Shown here: in pieces, positions 1 through 10,334 of the stretch
Layout: every line of letters begins with the position of its first letter
Numbering within the stretch: the first letter of the stretch is position 1
DNA from: Alopecurus myosuroides
Lineage: Eukaryota > Streptophyta > Magnoliopsida > Poales > Poaceae
Assembly: GCA_028641055.1 (NCBI GenBank)
Contig: CM054059.1
Coordinates: 47,439,682 to 47,503,681, forward strand
Length of the DNA stretch: 64,000 bases
Direction of reading: 5' to 3'
Translations under genes and position numbers: made by a program
The notes under the pieces: model-generated
Database searches by the model: none
What the model saw: only the letters and a program-made list of their open reading frames with translations
What the model was told of the DNA's origin: nothing

Positions 1-553
1 ACCAAGCCAAAACGTGTGTACCCACACCACAACTCTTGGGATCTTGTAATCTCTTGGTTGCTTTGTCATCCAAGGGAAACCCTAGTGCTTGTAGCTTCCA
101 CCTTGTAGCAAGAAGCTTCGATTGTTGAGAGCCTCCATCTCACTTGTGGAGTAGCCTCAACCCCTTGTAAAGGTTTGGTCAACGCCTTCAAGTCGACCTC
201 ATAGTGGAAACGAGAATCTCCCTCACCGGAGAAGCTCAAGGAGAACAAGGTGTGCACATCCGTGCTATTGAGGAGCGCCTAGGTGGATCCCCACCTCTCC
301 AACGTAGACGTACTTCTTTTAAGAAGGAACTACGGGAAACATATCCTTGTCTCCGTGTTTTTCACTTGTTGTTATCTTGTACCGTTCCTTTATTTCCGCT
401 GCTACTTGTTTCGTACCACCTAGGGTATTCACTTAGTTGCACATTTAGGTAATCAAGCATTTACTTTCTTAAAGCCCCCATTAAAAGTGAAAAAGAAGTA
501 AAATTTGTAGGTCACCTATTCACCCCCCCTCTAGTTGACCATATTGCACTTTC
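1..553 (+). repeat. possible 3' part of a Copia-type LTR
   Basis: No gene is visible. The segment reads like the transcribed end of a cereal Copia LTR: a CT-rich stretch, then 'acctattcaccccccctcta', then a CA-ending tail near 553. That motif is common at the ends of Triticeae Copia LTRs, by recall. The left end is cut by the window and no primer-binding site follows, so this would be a fragment. Short reading frames here have no recognisable product. Confidence 0.3.
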
Positions 554-1265
554 AGTTCTCCCTCTCGTATGCCTCCATGTTTAGAGTCTCGTGAGCTGCC
601 TCACATGATCGAGACCACCGTTATGTAATTGTGCATGTTGTGTTTGCTGGGATCCGATGAACCATGAGATTATGATTATTTTGTTCATGTCAATCTGAGA
701 TGCTTCACTTATATTCGTAGAGATTTTTAATATTGTCTTGCAATGCTCTCAATTGTTTATGATTACCTTGGCACGTAGTTGTTTTCACCTCCAACAGAGG
801 GTTTATATGCTAAATGGTAGCTTCATGCTCCCTTACATCTATGCTCGAGTGACAGAAACGTGACGGATGGGGATGTGCTGCTGCTACTAGGGAGAAAACA
901 ACAATGCTTTTGTCTACGGACAAGAACCACTGCTTACATTACGTATTGTTCTTAATGCATTTTTCTTTTGCACACAAAGCAATCACTTCGTTGCTGCAAC
1001 TTAATACCAGAGAGATTTGCTGGATAGCTTTCTTGAGTTGTACTTTTAGATATGGATACATGCTGGACAGCGGTCCATATGCCTTGACATAATGCCTACA
1101 ATATTAGAACCCGTGTACTATATCTCGTCATAATAGTATTGTTATACGTTCATGATTTGTCAATTGCTCAGCTGTAATTTGTTCATCCAACATGTTTATT
1201 TTCTTTGGAGAGACACCACTAGTGAACCTATGGCCCGTGGTCCTATTTTCCTCGCATTTACGACC
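545..1265 (-). repeat. inverted, diverged copy of the 3.0-3.7 kb repeat
   Basis: Read on the minus strand, this matches 3030-3670 in the same order. Shared blocks include the segment beginning 'ttcatcggatcc' followed by 'agcaaacaca', the 'gtcactcgagcac' block, and the 'ttcactagtggtgtctctcc' block. The two arms are imperfect, so this is an old fragment of the same dispersed family in opposite orientation rather than one fresh foldback element. Confidence 0.6.
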
Positions 1266-2450
1266 TTCTTTAAAACACTTTCATAATTGTTTCCTTACTG
1301 TTCCATTTTTACTTTTATTACTTTTCAAGACACTATATGTTTAATTCTCTAGTTTTCAGCAAGACTGGAAGATTGACATCTTTCGAAAAGTTGGGGCAAG
1401 AGAGAGTTCGTGTTTTTTTGCAGGTTCCATGCTTGTGAACGCGCCAGACAACAAACAACCTTTTCCAAGACTACGAAGTACTACTGGTTCGATAAACCTT
1501 GGTTTCTTAACCCTGGGAAAATTTCTGCTAGACTACATCATACCTTCCACTTGGGGTCTCCCAATGAGCGTGTGATCACGTCAGCATCAACCTCCAGCGG
1601 TACTACCGCACCTGGGAGGAGCCAGTACAAACCGCACTACTACCGCTGTCTGGAGTACACCAGGTGTGTTAAAGCAATACAACTCCACGAGGAGCGGTAC
1701 TACCGCTGCACAACCTGGTACTACCGCTGCACAATCTGGTACTACCACTGGACAGAGAAAAAGCTTCTCGGCCATATCTTTGGATAATCCCTTGAATACA
1801 ATCTTGGACATCAAATGATCTTCTTCGATTCACACAAGAACTCCAAACTATTCTTATAGACAAGTCCTACAAGAATATCTCAATACAAATATCAGTTTTA
1901 AGGATTGTCATTAATTACCAAACCACACACAGGGACACCATGCACTTTCACTTGTGTCGGGTTCCACGCCGCCATCATGGTGTTCTTGAGAGTGTGCATG
2001 TTGAACGTCTTCCTCCTCAGAATGTTTCGCCGTAGTTGTTTTCACCTCCAAGAGAGGGTTTATATGCCATGGCACCACCTCCTTGCCAAGCACCACCTCA
2101 TTGAGTTCTTCCCCGCCCAACTTGAGTTTCTTCAGCAAATCATCCATGTCATACACTCTTGCTGATCCATCCCTCTCCCTCAATCTCTCAGACATGGCGA
2201 TCATGCTCTCCTCCACCGCTCATGAAACCCTAACCTAGCCTTCTGTACGAACTACCAAGGTCGGGCGGCCAGACAAGTTGGCCCCTTGATCAGCCCAAGT
2301 AGGCGAAGGGAGGGGAGGGGGTTGGGAGCGTGGGATCGGAATAATGTCGCTGGTGAAGATTAGTTCGCCGCCGCCATCGCGAGAGCCCTAGAAAAACCTA
2401 GACTCGTACTATTTGCCCCCCTGAAGGTAAATGAGTCATGCTCAATAATG
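1266..2450. other. gene-free interval with decayed repeat DNA
   Basis: No host gene is supported. Around 1600-1750 there is a short irregular repeat of 'ggtactaccgctg', a motif common in Triticeae repeats. The phrase 'gttttcacctcca' followed by 'gagggtttatatgc' occurs near 781 and again near 2038, linking this block to its left neighbour. A LINE-like minus-strand fragment within it is listed separately. Confidence 0.4.
1911..2216 (-). pseudogene. fragment resembling the N-terminus of a plant LINE/retroelement ORF1
   Basis: A 101-codon minus-strand frame begins with an acidic stretch followed by 'DDLLKKLKLGGEEL' and 'VVLGKEVVPWH'. Plant LINE ORF1 proteins often start with a similar acidic 'LLxKLKLxxEE' segment before their DUF4283 domain. 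No DUF4283 core or zinc knuckle follows and the frame soon loses meaning. It is best read as a short relic. A chance frame in repeat DNA cannot be excluded. Confidence 0.3.
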
Positions 2451-2452
2451 TA

Positions 2453-2570
2453 CCCCCTCCATCTCAAAATAATTATCATTGGTATGGATGCATCTAGATG
2501 TATTTAATACTAGATACATATATTTCATACCATTTCAACGAAAATTATTTTTATTTTGAGACAGAGCGAG
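2453..2570. mobile_element. Stowaway-type MITE (Tc1/mariner-derived), 118 bp
   Basis: The ends are 'ccccctccatctcaaaata' on the left and 'tattttgagacagagcgag' on the right, which are imperfect inverted repeats of the usual 'CTCCCTCCGTCTCAAAAT' end. TA dinucleotides flank both sides as the target duplication. It has no coding capacity and should fold into a hairpin. Confidence 0.75.
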
Positions 2571-2701
2571 TACTGACACATTTTATGTGTGAAGGTTGTG
2601 GCCACGTGGCATATTCCAGCAAAATGGAGGCCCAATCTGCAGTCCGCCATCGTCGTCTCCACTTGCCAGTTCTGTCACATCTGGCTGCGCACGCTGATGC
2701 G

Positions 2702-4219
2702 TGTTGGGAACCCCAAGAGGAGGGTGTGATGAGCACAACGGTAGGAGTTTTCCCCTTAGTTAAGAACCAGGGTTATCAATCCAATAGGAGAAAGAGGAAC
2801 TTCGGAAGGTTGATGCCACTGACGGTGGTGCTGGCGCTTCACCGGTGTCAGCAACAACGTGGAACCTGCACACAACACAACCAAAATACTTTGCCCCAAC
2901 GGTACAGTGAGGTTGTCAATCTCACCGGTCTTGATGAAAACAAAGATTAGACGTATAGTGTGGAAAACAGTGTATGCTTGCCGTAAGTAAAGAGAGCAGG
3001 AAATTGTTGTGGTTTGTTTAACAGTGTGAAAAATGGACCGGGGTTCATAGGTTCACTAGTGGTGTCTCTCCATAAAAATAACATGTTGGGTGAACAAATT
3101 ACAGCTGAGCAATTCACAAATAGAGGTTGCACCGTAGTGCACAATATAACATGATGACTACTATGATATTTAGTGCGGGCATTACAACAAAATACATAGA
3201 CCGAAATCTATCTGCATCTATGACTAATAATCCACCCTCAGGTTATCATCCAAACCCCCATAGGTATTAAGTTGCAAGCAACAGATAATCACATTAAGCA
3301 ATATGTGTAATGTAAACAATGATTATACACGCGGGCACTCTCACCGTTGTTTTCTACCTAGTGGAAACAACACATCCTCCCCGTCACGTTTTTGTCACTC
3401 GAGCACAGGCGAAAAGAAGGCATGAACCCACTATCTAGCATAAATACTCCCATTTGGAGTCACTAGCAACTACTTGGCCAGAGCAACCACTAGCAACGAA
3501 AAGCATGCAAGATCACAAATAACATATGCAATAAAGACTATAATCAACTTGGCATAAGGTCAATATTCATCGGATCCTAGCAAACACAGCATATAGAATT
3601 ACATAAGATCAATCTCGATCATGATAGTCAGCTCACGAGATCTAAACATTGAGGCATATGAGGAGGAGACAACCATATAGCTACTTCTATGGAACCGTAG
3701 TCCAAAGATGAACTACTCACGCATCACTCCGGAGGCGGGCATGGTGATGTAGAAGCCTCCGGTGATGATTTTCTCTCCGTCAGGGTGCCGGGAAACAGCT
3801 CTAGAACCCTCCTGATCTAGGGTTGACGACGACGGCGGATGCGGAACTTTTCGGGGATTTTTGATTAGGTGTCTAGGGTTTTCCATCCCGGGGAATAACT
3901 AGGCGAAAGGGCAGAGGCGGTGGAGGCCAGGGGTCCCCACACCCATAGCTGGCGCGACCAGGGGGACCCCCTGTTGCCCGTCTTCGACTCCTCTTCGGTG
4001 TTCTAGATGCTTCTGAGGAAAATAGGCACTTCAGGCTTTATGGGGTCCAATTCCGAGAATGTTTCTTTTTATGAAACAAAAAACAACAGTAAACAGGGAA
4101 CTGGAACTTGGCATCTTGTTAATAGGTTAGTTCTGGAAAACGTATAAAAATGCTATAAATCAATTGGCATAATATGATCATGGAGCATCAGAAATTAGGG
4201 ATACGTTTATGACGCATCA
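2702..4219 (+). repeat. LTR-like dispersed Triticeae repeat, about 1.5 kb
   Basis: The block starts TGTTGGGAACC and ends GACGCATCA, so it has TG...CA ends of LTR type. By recall, its text (for example the part around 'gtggaacctgcaca', the 'caccactagtgaac' box read inverted, and the closing 'atacgt...gacgcatca') matches a very abundant wheat LTR-type repeat. I did not find a clean target-site duplication, so it may be truncated or a fragment of a larger element. It abuts the F-box pseudogene, whose start lies 238 bp downstream. It has no coding capacity. Confidence 0.5.
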
Positions 4220-4456
4220 CACGCCAAAACCCAAACCCAAACCCTTGCTCGCTGCCGCAGATGGCAGCTAACGCTCTCACCGGCGCGCAACGTTTCTCCG
4301 TTCCCGCATCCAGCATTTGGTACATCCTCTCTTCTCTCACGCTTCCTCACTGCCGAGTGGATCTCTAATCTCTCCGCACCCTGATGTGCGCAGATTGGCC
4401 GGTTCTCGTCTCCACGGACGGTGATGGCGTCGGGCTCCAAGAAGGGGAAGACATGA

Positions 4457-5659
4457 GTGGAGGGTAGCCCGATGGCTAAGCTCACCGACGACATCCTCAT
4501 GGATATCATCTCGCGGGTTCCCTACAAGTCCACCTGCTGCTGCAAGTGCGTCTCCACGCGCTGGCGCGACCTCTTCTCCCACCCAGACCACCGCAGGAAG
4601 CTGCCCCAGTCCCTCGCCGACTTCTTCCACGAGGGCTTCAACAAGAACCGGTTCCCCAATACAGCTCAATATTTCACCAATGTTTCAGGGGAAGGTGACC
4701 CTTTCGTTTACCCCTCGCTATCCTTCATGCCCAGATACGAGAGCCTTAACATCTTGGACCGCTGCAACGACCTCCTTCTGTGCCGCTGCTGGAAGACCAC
4801 TGACCCCAGTACAATGTATTATGTGGTGTGCAATCCCGCTACCCAGAAATGGGTGGCCGTGCCTGCCACAGATTGGTCCAGCAAGGTGGACGTCGCTCGC
4901 CTTGGGTTTGACCCCGCCATCTCCTCCCACTTTCATGTGTTCGATTTCATTGATGAGGAGGTATGGGTATAGATGAGGCTGGGCTTAGCAATTGCGGTGG
5001 ATATATCGAAGTGGTGGCGACCTACTCGTCCAAAGCTGGAGGTTGGAGGCGTCAAATGGTTCATTGGGATGATCAATTTGCGATACCCACACATTCGCAT
5101 GGTGTCTTCTTTAATGGGACCATGCATCTGGCTGCATTTGATGACAAGATAGTAACCTTTGATGTTGAAGGAAATTGTTTGTGGATCATTGGTATTCCTT
5201 TGCCACAATACTATGATGATTCAGCTATCAGTGATGTCTTTGTATCATGGGAACAACTATATTTTACATGCAGTACTTGTTCTCGTCGTTCTGACCTATC
5301 ATGTGGGTTCTTGAAGACTATAGCCTTGAGAAATGGACCTTGAAGCACACTGTCAGCCATCTGCAACTGTTGGGAACATGTTATTCAGCGTATGAGTACA
5401 ATGTTATCTCGTTCCACCCGGAACGCAATATGATTTTCAAAGTTTGTGGGGGGGGGAGAACACACTTATGTCATATGAGATGGATTACAGTAAGCAACAT
5501 TTTCTACATCAACTTGGACGGGATTGCCAACTTGAATATCTTAGCGATGGCGCAAAGATTCCTTTATTTCATATGTTCCCTTCTTCACGGAGTCATTGGC
5601 AGATGAGCCCTAAAAAGTCATACAGTGTAGCGCAGCTTCACAAATGTCTATCTTTCTGA
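4457..5659 (+). pseudogene. F-box protein gene with several frameshifts
   Basis: F-box proteins are substrate adaptors of SCF ubiquitin ligases. The first frame (171 codons) opens with a typical F-box: 'LTDDILMDIISRVPYKS' with 'CVSTRWRDLFSHPDH' following, about residues 8-50. An F-box-associated region with 'YYVVCNPATQKWVAVP' comes next. Similarity then jumps frame three times: near 4970 (after 'FIDEEVW'), near 5310 ('LEDYSLEKWTLKH' is in a new frame) and near 5445 at a run of seven or more G ('VCGG' then 'ENTLMSYEMDYSKQHF'). The remaining text runs to a stop at 5657-5659. The body looks like one exon. It is scored a pseudogene because of these shifts; the G-run shift could be an assembly error, but three shifts make that unlikely overall. 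A Mutator-like element lies 13 bp after the stop. Confidence 0.8.
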
Positions 5660-5680
5660 TGAAACCCATATTATCTTGTA

Positions 5681-6486
5681 GGGAAACGTTGTGGAGGATG
5701 ATCCTCCGGATGGCTTGCTCGCGGGCTTCCACGCTCGCTGGCAAGCTCTCTTGCTGGCGGGCTTCCACGCTGGCAGCCCCGAAAGCCCTTTGCAGGCCTC
5801 CTCGCTGGAAAGCCCTCAGTCCTTTAGCAGGTACGGTCCATTATTATCAGGTTTTGTGTTTTCAGCAAACTGACACTGCAACACATGCGGCTACAATAGA
5901 ATTTTTTGTTCGTTATAATTAATCTCTGATTTTGCTATACTATTATAATTTGTTTGCTACGAGGTCTCTGGCGAGAATCTCCGGCGGAGTCTCCGGCGAT
6001 GTCATTTTTTTTTTTGCTACAATAGAACAAAATATTTTTGCTACAATTGTTATCAATATTTGTTATAGTAGTGGAAAATGTTTGGTATAATATCTCTGGC
6101 GGTGTCTCCAACGATGTCATTATATTTTGCTACAATTGTTGTTCAGATTTGCTATAATAGTGCAAAATGTTTGCTATAATATCTTCGACGAGGTCTCTAG
6201 CCATGTTTCCGGCAAAGTTAATTTTTTTTATTTTTTATGTGGACATTTTTTTTCTATAATAGCACAAATTTCTTATTTCAGTGAATATTTTTTTGCTCCA
6301 GAATAGCAAAAGCAGGATTTGGGGAGATTTTAGAATTTGCTACAATAGTGTAAATTTTTATTTTAATGAACATTTTTTTGCTCACGACAACAAAAGCGGG
6401 ATTTGAGGATTTGTTGGGACACATGTCGGCTCCTCGACCCGGAGGATTTTTGGCCCAAATCCTCCGGAGGACGTCCAGCAGTGCCC
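5681..6486. mobile_element. non-autonomous Mutator-like element, 806 bp, 9-bp target duplication
   Basis: Both sides carry the identical 9-bp sequence TATCTTGTA (5672-5680 and 6487-6495), the target length of the Mutator superfamily. The termini are imperfect inverted repeats: GGGAAACGTTGTGG on the left and, read inverted, GGGCACTGCTGGAC on the right, both leading into a 'CCTCCGGA' block. The left third is GC-rich with a repeated 'gggcttccacgct'; the rest is AT-rich with many 'tgctacaat' phrases. No transposase is present, so it must have moved in trans. Confidence 0.65.
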
Positions 6487-6495
6487 TATCTTGTA

Positions 6496-7329
6496 ACAGT
6501 TGCTCATGGTGCTTAGGTGCACTAATGTAACTGACTTTATGGAGCTGGCTATTTGGTATTGCACTTCACTTAGTAACGTAACTGATCTTATGTGTGTCCT
6601 TGTATGCAAGTAGGCCATGCAGTTTCATCAGTCTAGTACTTAACCATGGATATTATGATCGCCTTGGTGTACTATTAGTCTAGTTTCTGCTTATTTGATT
6701 ATTTATGTGTTCGTGAATAATTTATTTTTTAATCATGGCCTTTTTGGCATTTGGAGAACTATAGTCCTGGCACCTATGTGGATTCTCCATTTGCTTTGTG
6801 ATGCTTTAATTCCGTTCTTTTACGCTTTATTGCTTGGAAACTGTGGTTTGCCCCCTCTCCATGACGAAATGATGCATAGGAAAGATATTTTTTAATGATT
6901 AGATATGTGGCTAAGGATATACACTTTTGATAGTTCCACGTGAATTTACTTCATTTTTGTATTTTTTTTTTAAACATCAGATGTTGATATTGTTACGCTT
7001 CCACCTTGAAGTACGAGACATTTATAGTGTAAGTTGGTTCAAAGCACGTTAAGATAGCTGGATTGTCCTCTTATAATCGTACATACTTCAGAAAACATCT
7101 GGCTTCAGGTTTTGAGTAAACAGTGGCAGTGAAGTTCATCTAATAATAATCAATTCCGATGCTCCTGAAAAGCACGTCTACCGTGTATGGTAAATCTCAA
7201 GCTGCTTACCAGATTTTACATTGGAATAGTGCTGACTAACCTAGCCATGCAACGAGAAATGCTTGAGATCATTTCGACTATTTAGCTCTTGATTTAGTCC
7301 CCTGTCGATGGGTTGTTGTCTGCTGCATC
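6496..7329. other. intergenic, no gene recognised
   Basis: AT-rich sequence downstream of the F-box pseudogene. It begins as the resumed 3' flank of that gene after the Mutator-like insertion. Small frames near 6700-6900 and 7330-7510 show no family resemblance and no splice-supported continuation. No repeat ends were found. Confidence 0.4.
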
Positions 7330-7670
7330 ATGCACTTATCACTAGAGCCTTGCGGATATCTTAAAAAGCTGGATCTGGATTCTAAAGCTGGATGCATGCT
7401 AAGTTATTCCCTGCAGCTTGTTTTGCAGATAGCAAACATGTCAGAATCATTGCAATGGCAAGACAATCACAACACGATACAGGAGACCATCTTGGCCCAC
7501 ATACTGCTATAAGAAGTCGCAAAATAAAAGAAGAATAGTTATCACACATATCAGGGATGTTCCCTCATATTAGTATCAAACCTACTCTTTTTGGTATCAA
7601 TGCCACATAACAGGATCAGGACGAAACGAGCCGAGAAATTAACCCCGCTCATAGTTGGTTAGGTGTTAGC
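7330..7670 (-). repeat. duplicate of the PHF5A 3' flank, lacking the later insertions
   Basis: The segment parallels 8040-9985 in order: 'agagcc(t)tgc(g)gatat' and 'catgctaagtt' match 8070-8135; 'agaatagTTAtcacacatatca' matches the two flanks of the Harbinger element; and 'ccctcatattagtatcaaa', 'caatgccaca', 'caggatcaggacgaaacga' match 9855-9965. It stops at about the PHF5A stop codon and contains no coding sequence. It therefore records the state of the PHF5A 3' flank before the Harbinger inserted. Confidence 0.7.
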
Positions 7671-8138
7671 TCATCAAGCAGGTTCATACTACTGCTTGAC
7701 AAAAATAACATTAGTCGAAGGTGAGTGCTTTAGGAGACGTACTAGCTAGACAACATTGACAAGGACCTCTATTCATGATAGGTTAAGATGCACAGTTTGG
7801 GTTCCTAAGATGATGACAATTTAGGTACTTTGTTTATGTCCCCTGACTTTATGCCATGTTTATTTTATCTTAACCTGTGTAACTGGTGACTTCGACACGA
7901 AACGAATTTTGCAGTGTCAACAACTGATACTGATAGTGTGATACTAATCGTACAGCGGTTGTCATTGTGTTGCGTTCACACAGGCCATGCCTGGGACGGA
8001 TGCAGTGCAGGTACTACACAATCAATCACAGGAACTGTCGGCAGTGTCATGCACAAATCATTGAAGATATTAGAGCCCTGCAGATATATCTTCAGAGCTG
8101 GATCAGAATTCTAAAGCAAGAACACATGCTAAGTTGTA
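7671..8138. other. intergenic, no gene recognised
   Basis: No coding region, tandem repeat or transposon end was identified up to about 8040. The last 70-100 bases are the parent of the direct repeat starting at 7330. Confidence 0.4.
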
Positions 8139-8264
8139 CTCCCTCCGTCTCAAATTAACTGTCACAAAAATGGACAGAAGTGGATGTCTCTAGACATAAT
8201 TTAGGAGTATAAGATACGTCTATATTTGTCTAACTTTGTGACAGTTAATTTGATACGAAGGGAG
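8139..8264. mobile_element. Stowaway-type MITE, 126 bp
   Basis: The left end CTCCCTCCGTCTCAAATTAA and the right end (inverted) CTCCCTTCGTATCAAATTAA form near-perfect inverted repeats flanked by TA on both sides. The interior pairs as well ('ctgtcacaaa' with 'tttgtgacag'). It is non-coding and lies in the 3' flank of PHF5A. Confidence 0.9.
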
Positions 8265-8478
8265 TACTTATAAAATGATTGAAAACGCTTCGCAGGGCGT
8301 CACTAATCAGGGTATTTCCCAGCTGGTTTTTCTAGATGACAATCATGCAATATGTTGGGAAAGCCAAGACAGAGTCACATGATGGAGAGCGCCGTCTCAG
8401 TTCATATCTCAAGTCAACATTCACGGGATTGAGCGCACAAGCACTCCACAGTTTTCGACCATACAACAGAAGTAGTTA

Positions 8479-9836
8479 GGGCATCTCCAGTCGTTGCGCC
8501 CCCCAGGGCCCAAAACGCCGCCGTTTTGGGGCCGCCGCGGCGCTAAGCGGCGCTATTCTGGAACCTGGGGGGGCAGGCTTCCCAGTCGCTCCCCGAGCCC
8601 ATGATTCGGCCCAAACAAACACAATTTGAAAATAGGCGATTTTTATTGAATTAGGAAAACTTCGTACAATTCGACGCGAATTTAAACTGAACATCGAGAA
8701 GTAAAACTAAAACATCGACGACTATCCTAGGCGTCGTCGTCTTCCTTCGCCGCGGCGAGCCGGTTGGAGGGACCAGCCTCGCCGTCATCCTTCGCCGCGG
8801 CGAGCCGGTGCCGCTCCGCCCGGCCTTGCACCCGCAGCCGGTGCAGCTGCGCCTGCTCGGAGGGCTGGCGGGTGCGCCGCTCGCTCCGCAGCGCCACCTG
8901 CCGCAGGTCGGCCTCGTACTGCGCGATGATCGCCTGCTGCTCGGCCGATGCAGCGTTCTCGGCCAGCTGCCGGCGCACCTCACGCTCGGCCTCTTCCCTC
9001 TGATGCGTCTCCAGAGACGCCCGAACGGCGGCAGCCTACGCCGCCGCCGCCGCCTGCTCGAGGCCGCCGAGGACCTGGCGGTACGCCCCCTCGTTCTGCG
9101 CGGTCTCGATGGAGTACAGGGCGGCGTGCTGCTCCGGCCATATCGGTTGCAGCCTCCGCTCCCTCCTCCAGCGCCGGGCAGCCTGCGCCGCCTCCTGATC
9201 AGGCGCGAGCTCTGCCTGGACAGGCGGCTGCTCGGGCGCCGCTAGTCCCTGCGGCGGCTGCTGCGCCGGCGCCTCTTCCTGTTGTCCCTCGCCGTCGCTC
9301 TCGGGCCCCGCATCCCAGATGCCGTCCATCGTTGCTAGGCGCGGCGAGGGGAGAGAAGGAGGAGGCTAGAATGGGGGAGCGGCGGGGAGGAGGAGGCAAG
9401 AATGGACGGACGGCGAGGGCCGAGCACCCTTTTTATAGCCTGGCGGTCCAGTCGCTGCGCCGCGCGTGTCACCGCTGCCGCCCCCGCCATTAATCCGGCA
9501 GCCTTTGACTGGGGCGCATGCACTGGCCGGCCGCCACGCCATTACTCCGGCAGCCTTTGACGGCGCGGGCGCCGAGAAGAAGGTCACGGGCGGTGGTTCC
9601 TGTTCGCGCGCTTTCTCGTCGCGTCGCTGACAAAGCTGGCCCGCCCGCGCGGTTTCGCCCCCCAGGCCGAACCCAGCAGGCTGGATTTGGCCTGGGTGCC
9701 ACGGCGCGAAATAGCGCCGAAACGGTGCTATTTGGGCCTCTGGGGGGCCGAGTGGTGAAGAAACGACGCTATTCGCCGCTTCCGCCGCTAAAAGGCCCCC
9801 CTAGGGGGGCTCGGGGGGGGACGGCTGGAGATGCCC
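8479..9836 (-). mobile_element. PIF/Harbinger-type element, 1358 bp, TTA target duplication
   Basis: The termini are GGGCATCTCCAGTCGT on the left and, inverted, GGGCATCTCCAGCCGT on the right. TTA flanks both sides (8476-8478 and 9837-9839), as expected for PIF/Harbinger. The subterminal regions are very GC-rich and partly inverted ('gcgctattc' against 'aatagcgccg'). The copy of this flank at 7539-7541 has a single TTA with no element, which confirms the boundaries. No DDE transposase is present; one minus-strand frame inside is listed separately. Confidence 0.85.
8727..9329 (-). pseudogene. E/Q/A-rich ORF inside the Harbinger element, one internal stop
   Basis: The minus-strand frame starts at 'MDGIWDAGPESDGEGQQEEA' and reads about 200 codons with a single TAG near 9036. 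It is rich in Glu, Gln, Ala and Arg and probably helical ('REEAEREVRRQLAENAAS'). It ends with two copies of 'NRLAAAKEDD'-type text. It is neither a DDE transposase nor a clear Myb-like PIF ORF1. It could be a decayed accessory ORF of the family or a captured host exon. Confidence 0.45.
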
Positions 9837-9984
9837 TTATTACAGATCATATCAAGGATGCATCCTCACATTAGTATCAAATCATAACACGAATACAATG
9901 CCATTGCCTCAGCAAACCTACTCATCTTGGTAGCAATGCCACAGCACAAAATCAGGTCGAAACGACCCGATAAACCCACCCTGT

Positions 9985-10317
9985 TCATCTCTTCTTGAAA
10001 CCATACTTCTTACGCTCGTAGAAGAGATCAGTCTTGGCGCTTCCCAGGTTCACGATCTTGGGACACCCGTCTCGGTCCTTCTCCTGCTGCGTGCACTCCT
10101 TGCAGTAGTAGGCGTCCGAGATGCCAACCCCTCCGCAGATGACGCACCTTCCCTGGAACGAGCCGTAGTTGCACTCGTCGCAGACACGGACGAGTGTACA
10201 TGGGCGCACGTATGAGTCACAGATGACGCACTTGCCGTCACACTTCTCGCACAGACGGCCAATCGCGATGCCAGGCTGCTTCCGGCACATGATGAGATCG
10301 GGATGATGCTTCGCCAT
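9985..10317 (-). CDS. PHF5A: PHF5A / SF3b14b, splicing factor SF3b subunit (Rds3 family)
   Basis: The gene encodes the complete 110-residue PHF5A protein, the same length as the animal protein and nearly identical by recall. PHF5A is a small zinc-knot protein of SF3b that helps recognise the branch site with U2 snRNP, and also in the U11/U12 di-snRNP of the minor spliceosome. It starts '[16 protein letters not shown]' and has 13 cysteines, mostly in CxxC pairs (C23/C26, C30/C33, C46/C49, C58/C61, C72/C75), which bind zinc. Tyr36, at the branch-adenosine and splice-modulator pocket of the human protein, is present. The coding region is one exon. Upstream is a 5'-leader intron with acceptor at 10335/10336 and donor at 12173/12174. 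It is divergently paired with SNRNP25. The 3' flank carries a Harbinger element and a Stowaway. Confidence 0.98.
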   Translation of the reverse strand: MAKHHPDLIMCRKQPGIAIGRLCEKCDGKCVICDSYVRPCTLVRVCDECNYGSFQGRCVICGGVGISDAYYCKECTQQEKDRDGCPKIVNLGSAKTDLFYERKKYGFKKR

Positions 10318-10334
10318 AGCTGTAGGATGCTAAC

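Noticed and set aside
1410..1787. 125-codon plus frame with repeated 'YYRCT' text
   Set aside because: It comes from the 'ggtactaccgctg' repeat, which reads through by chance; no start context or family match.
8808..9493. Overlapping long plus-strand frames in the Harbinger element
   Set aside because: The region is about 70% GC, so stop codons are rare in all frames; the composition is Arg/Pro/Ala-rich with no domain.
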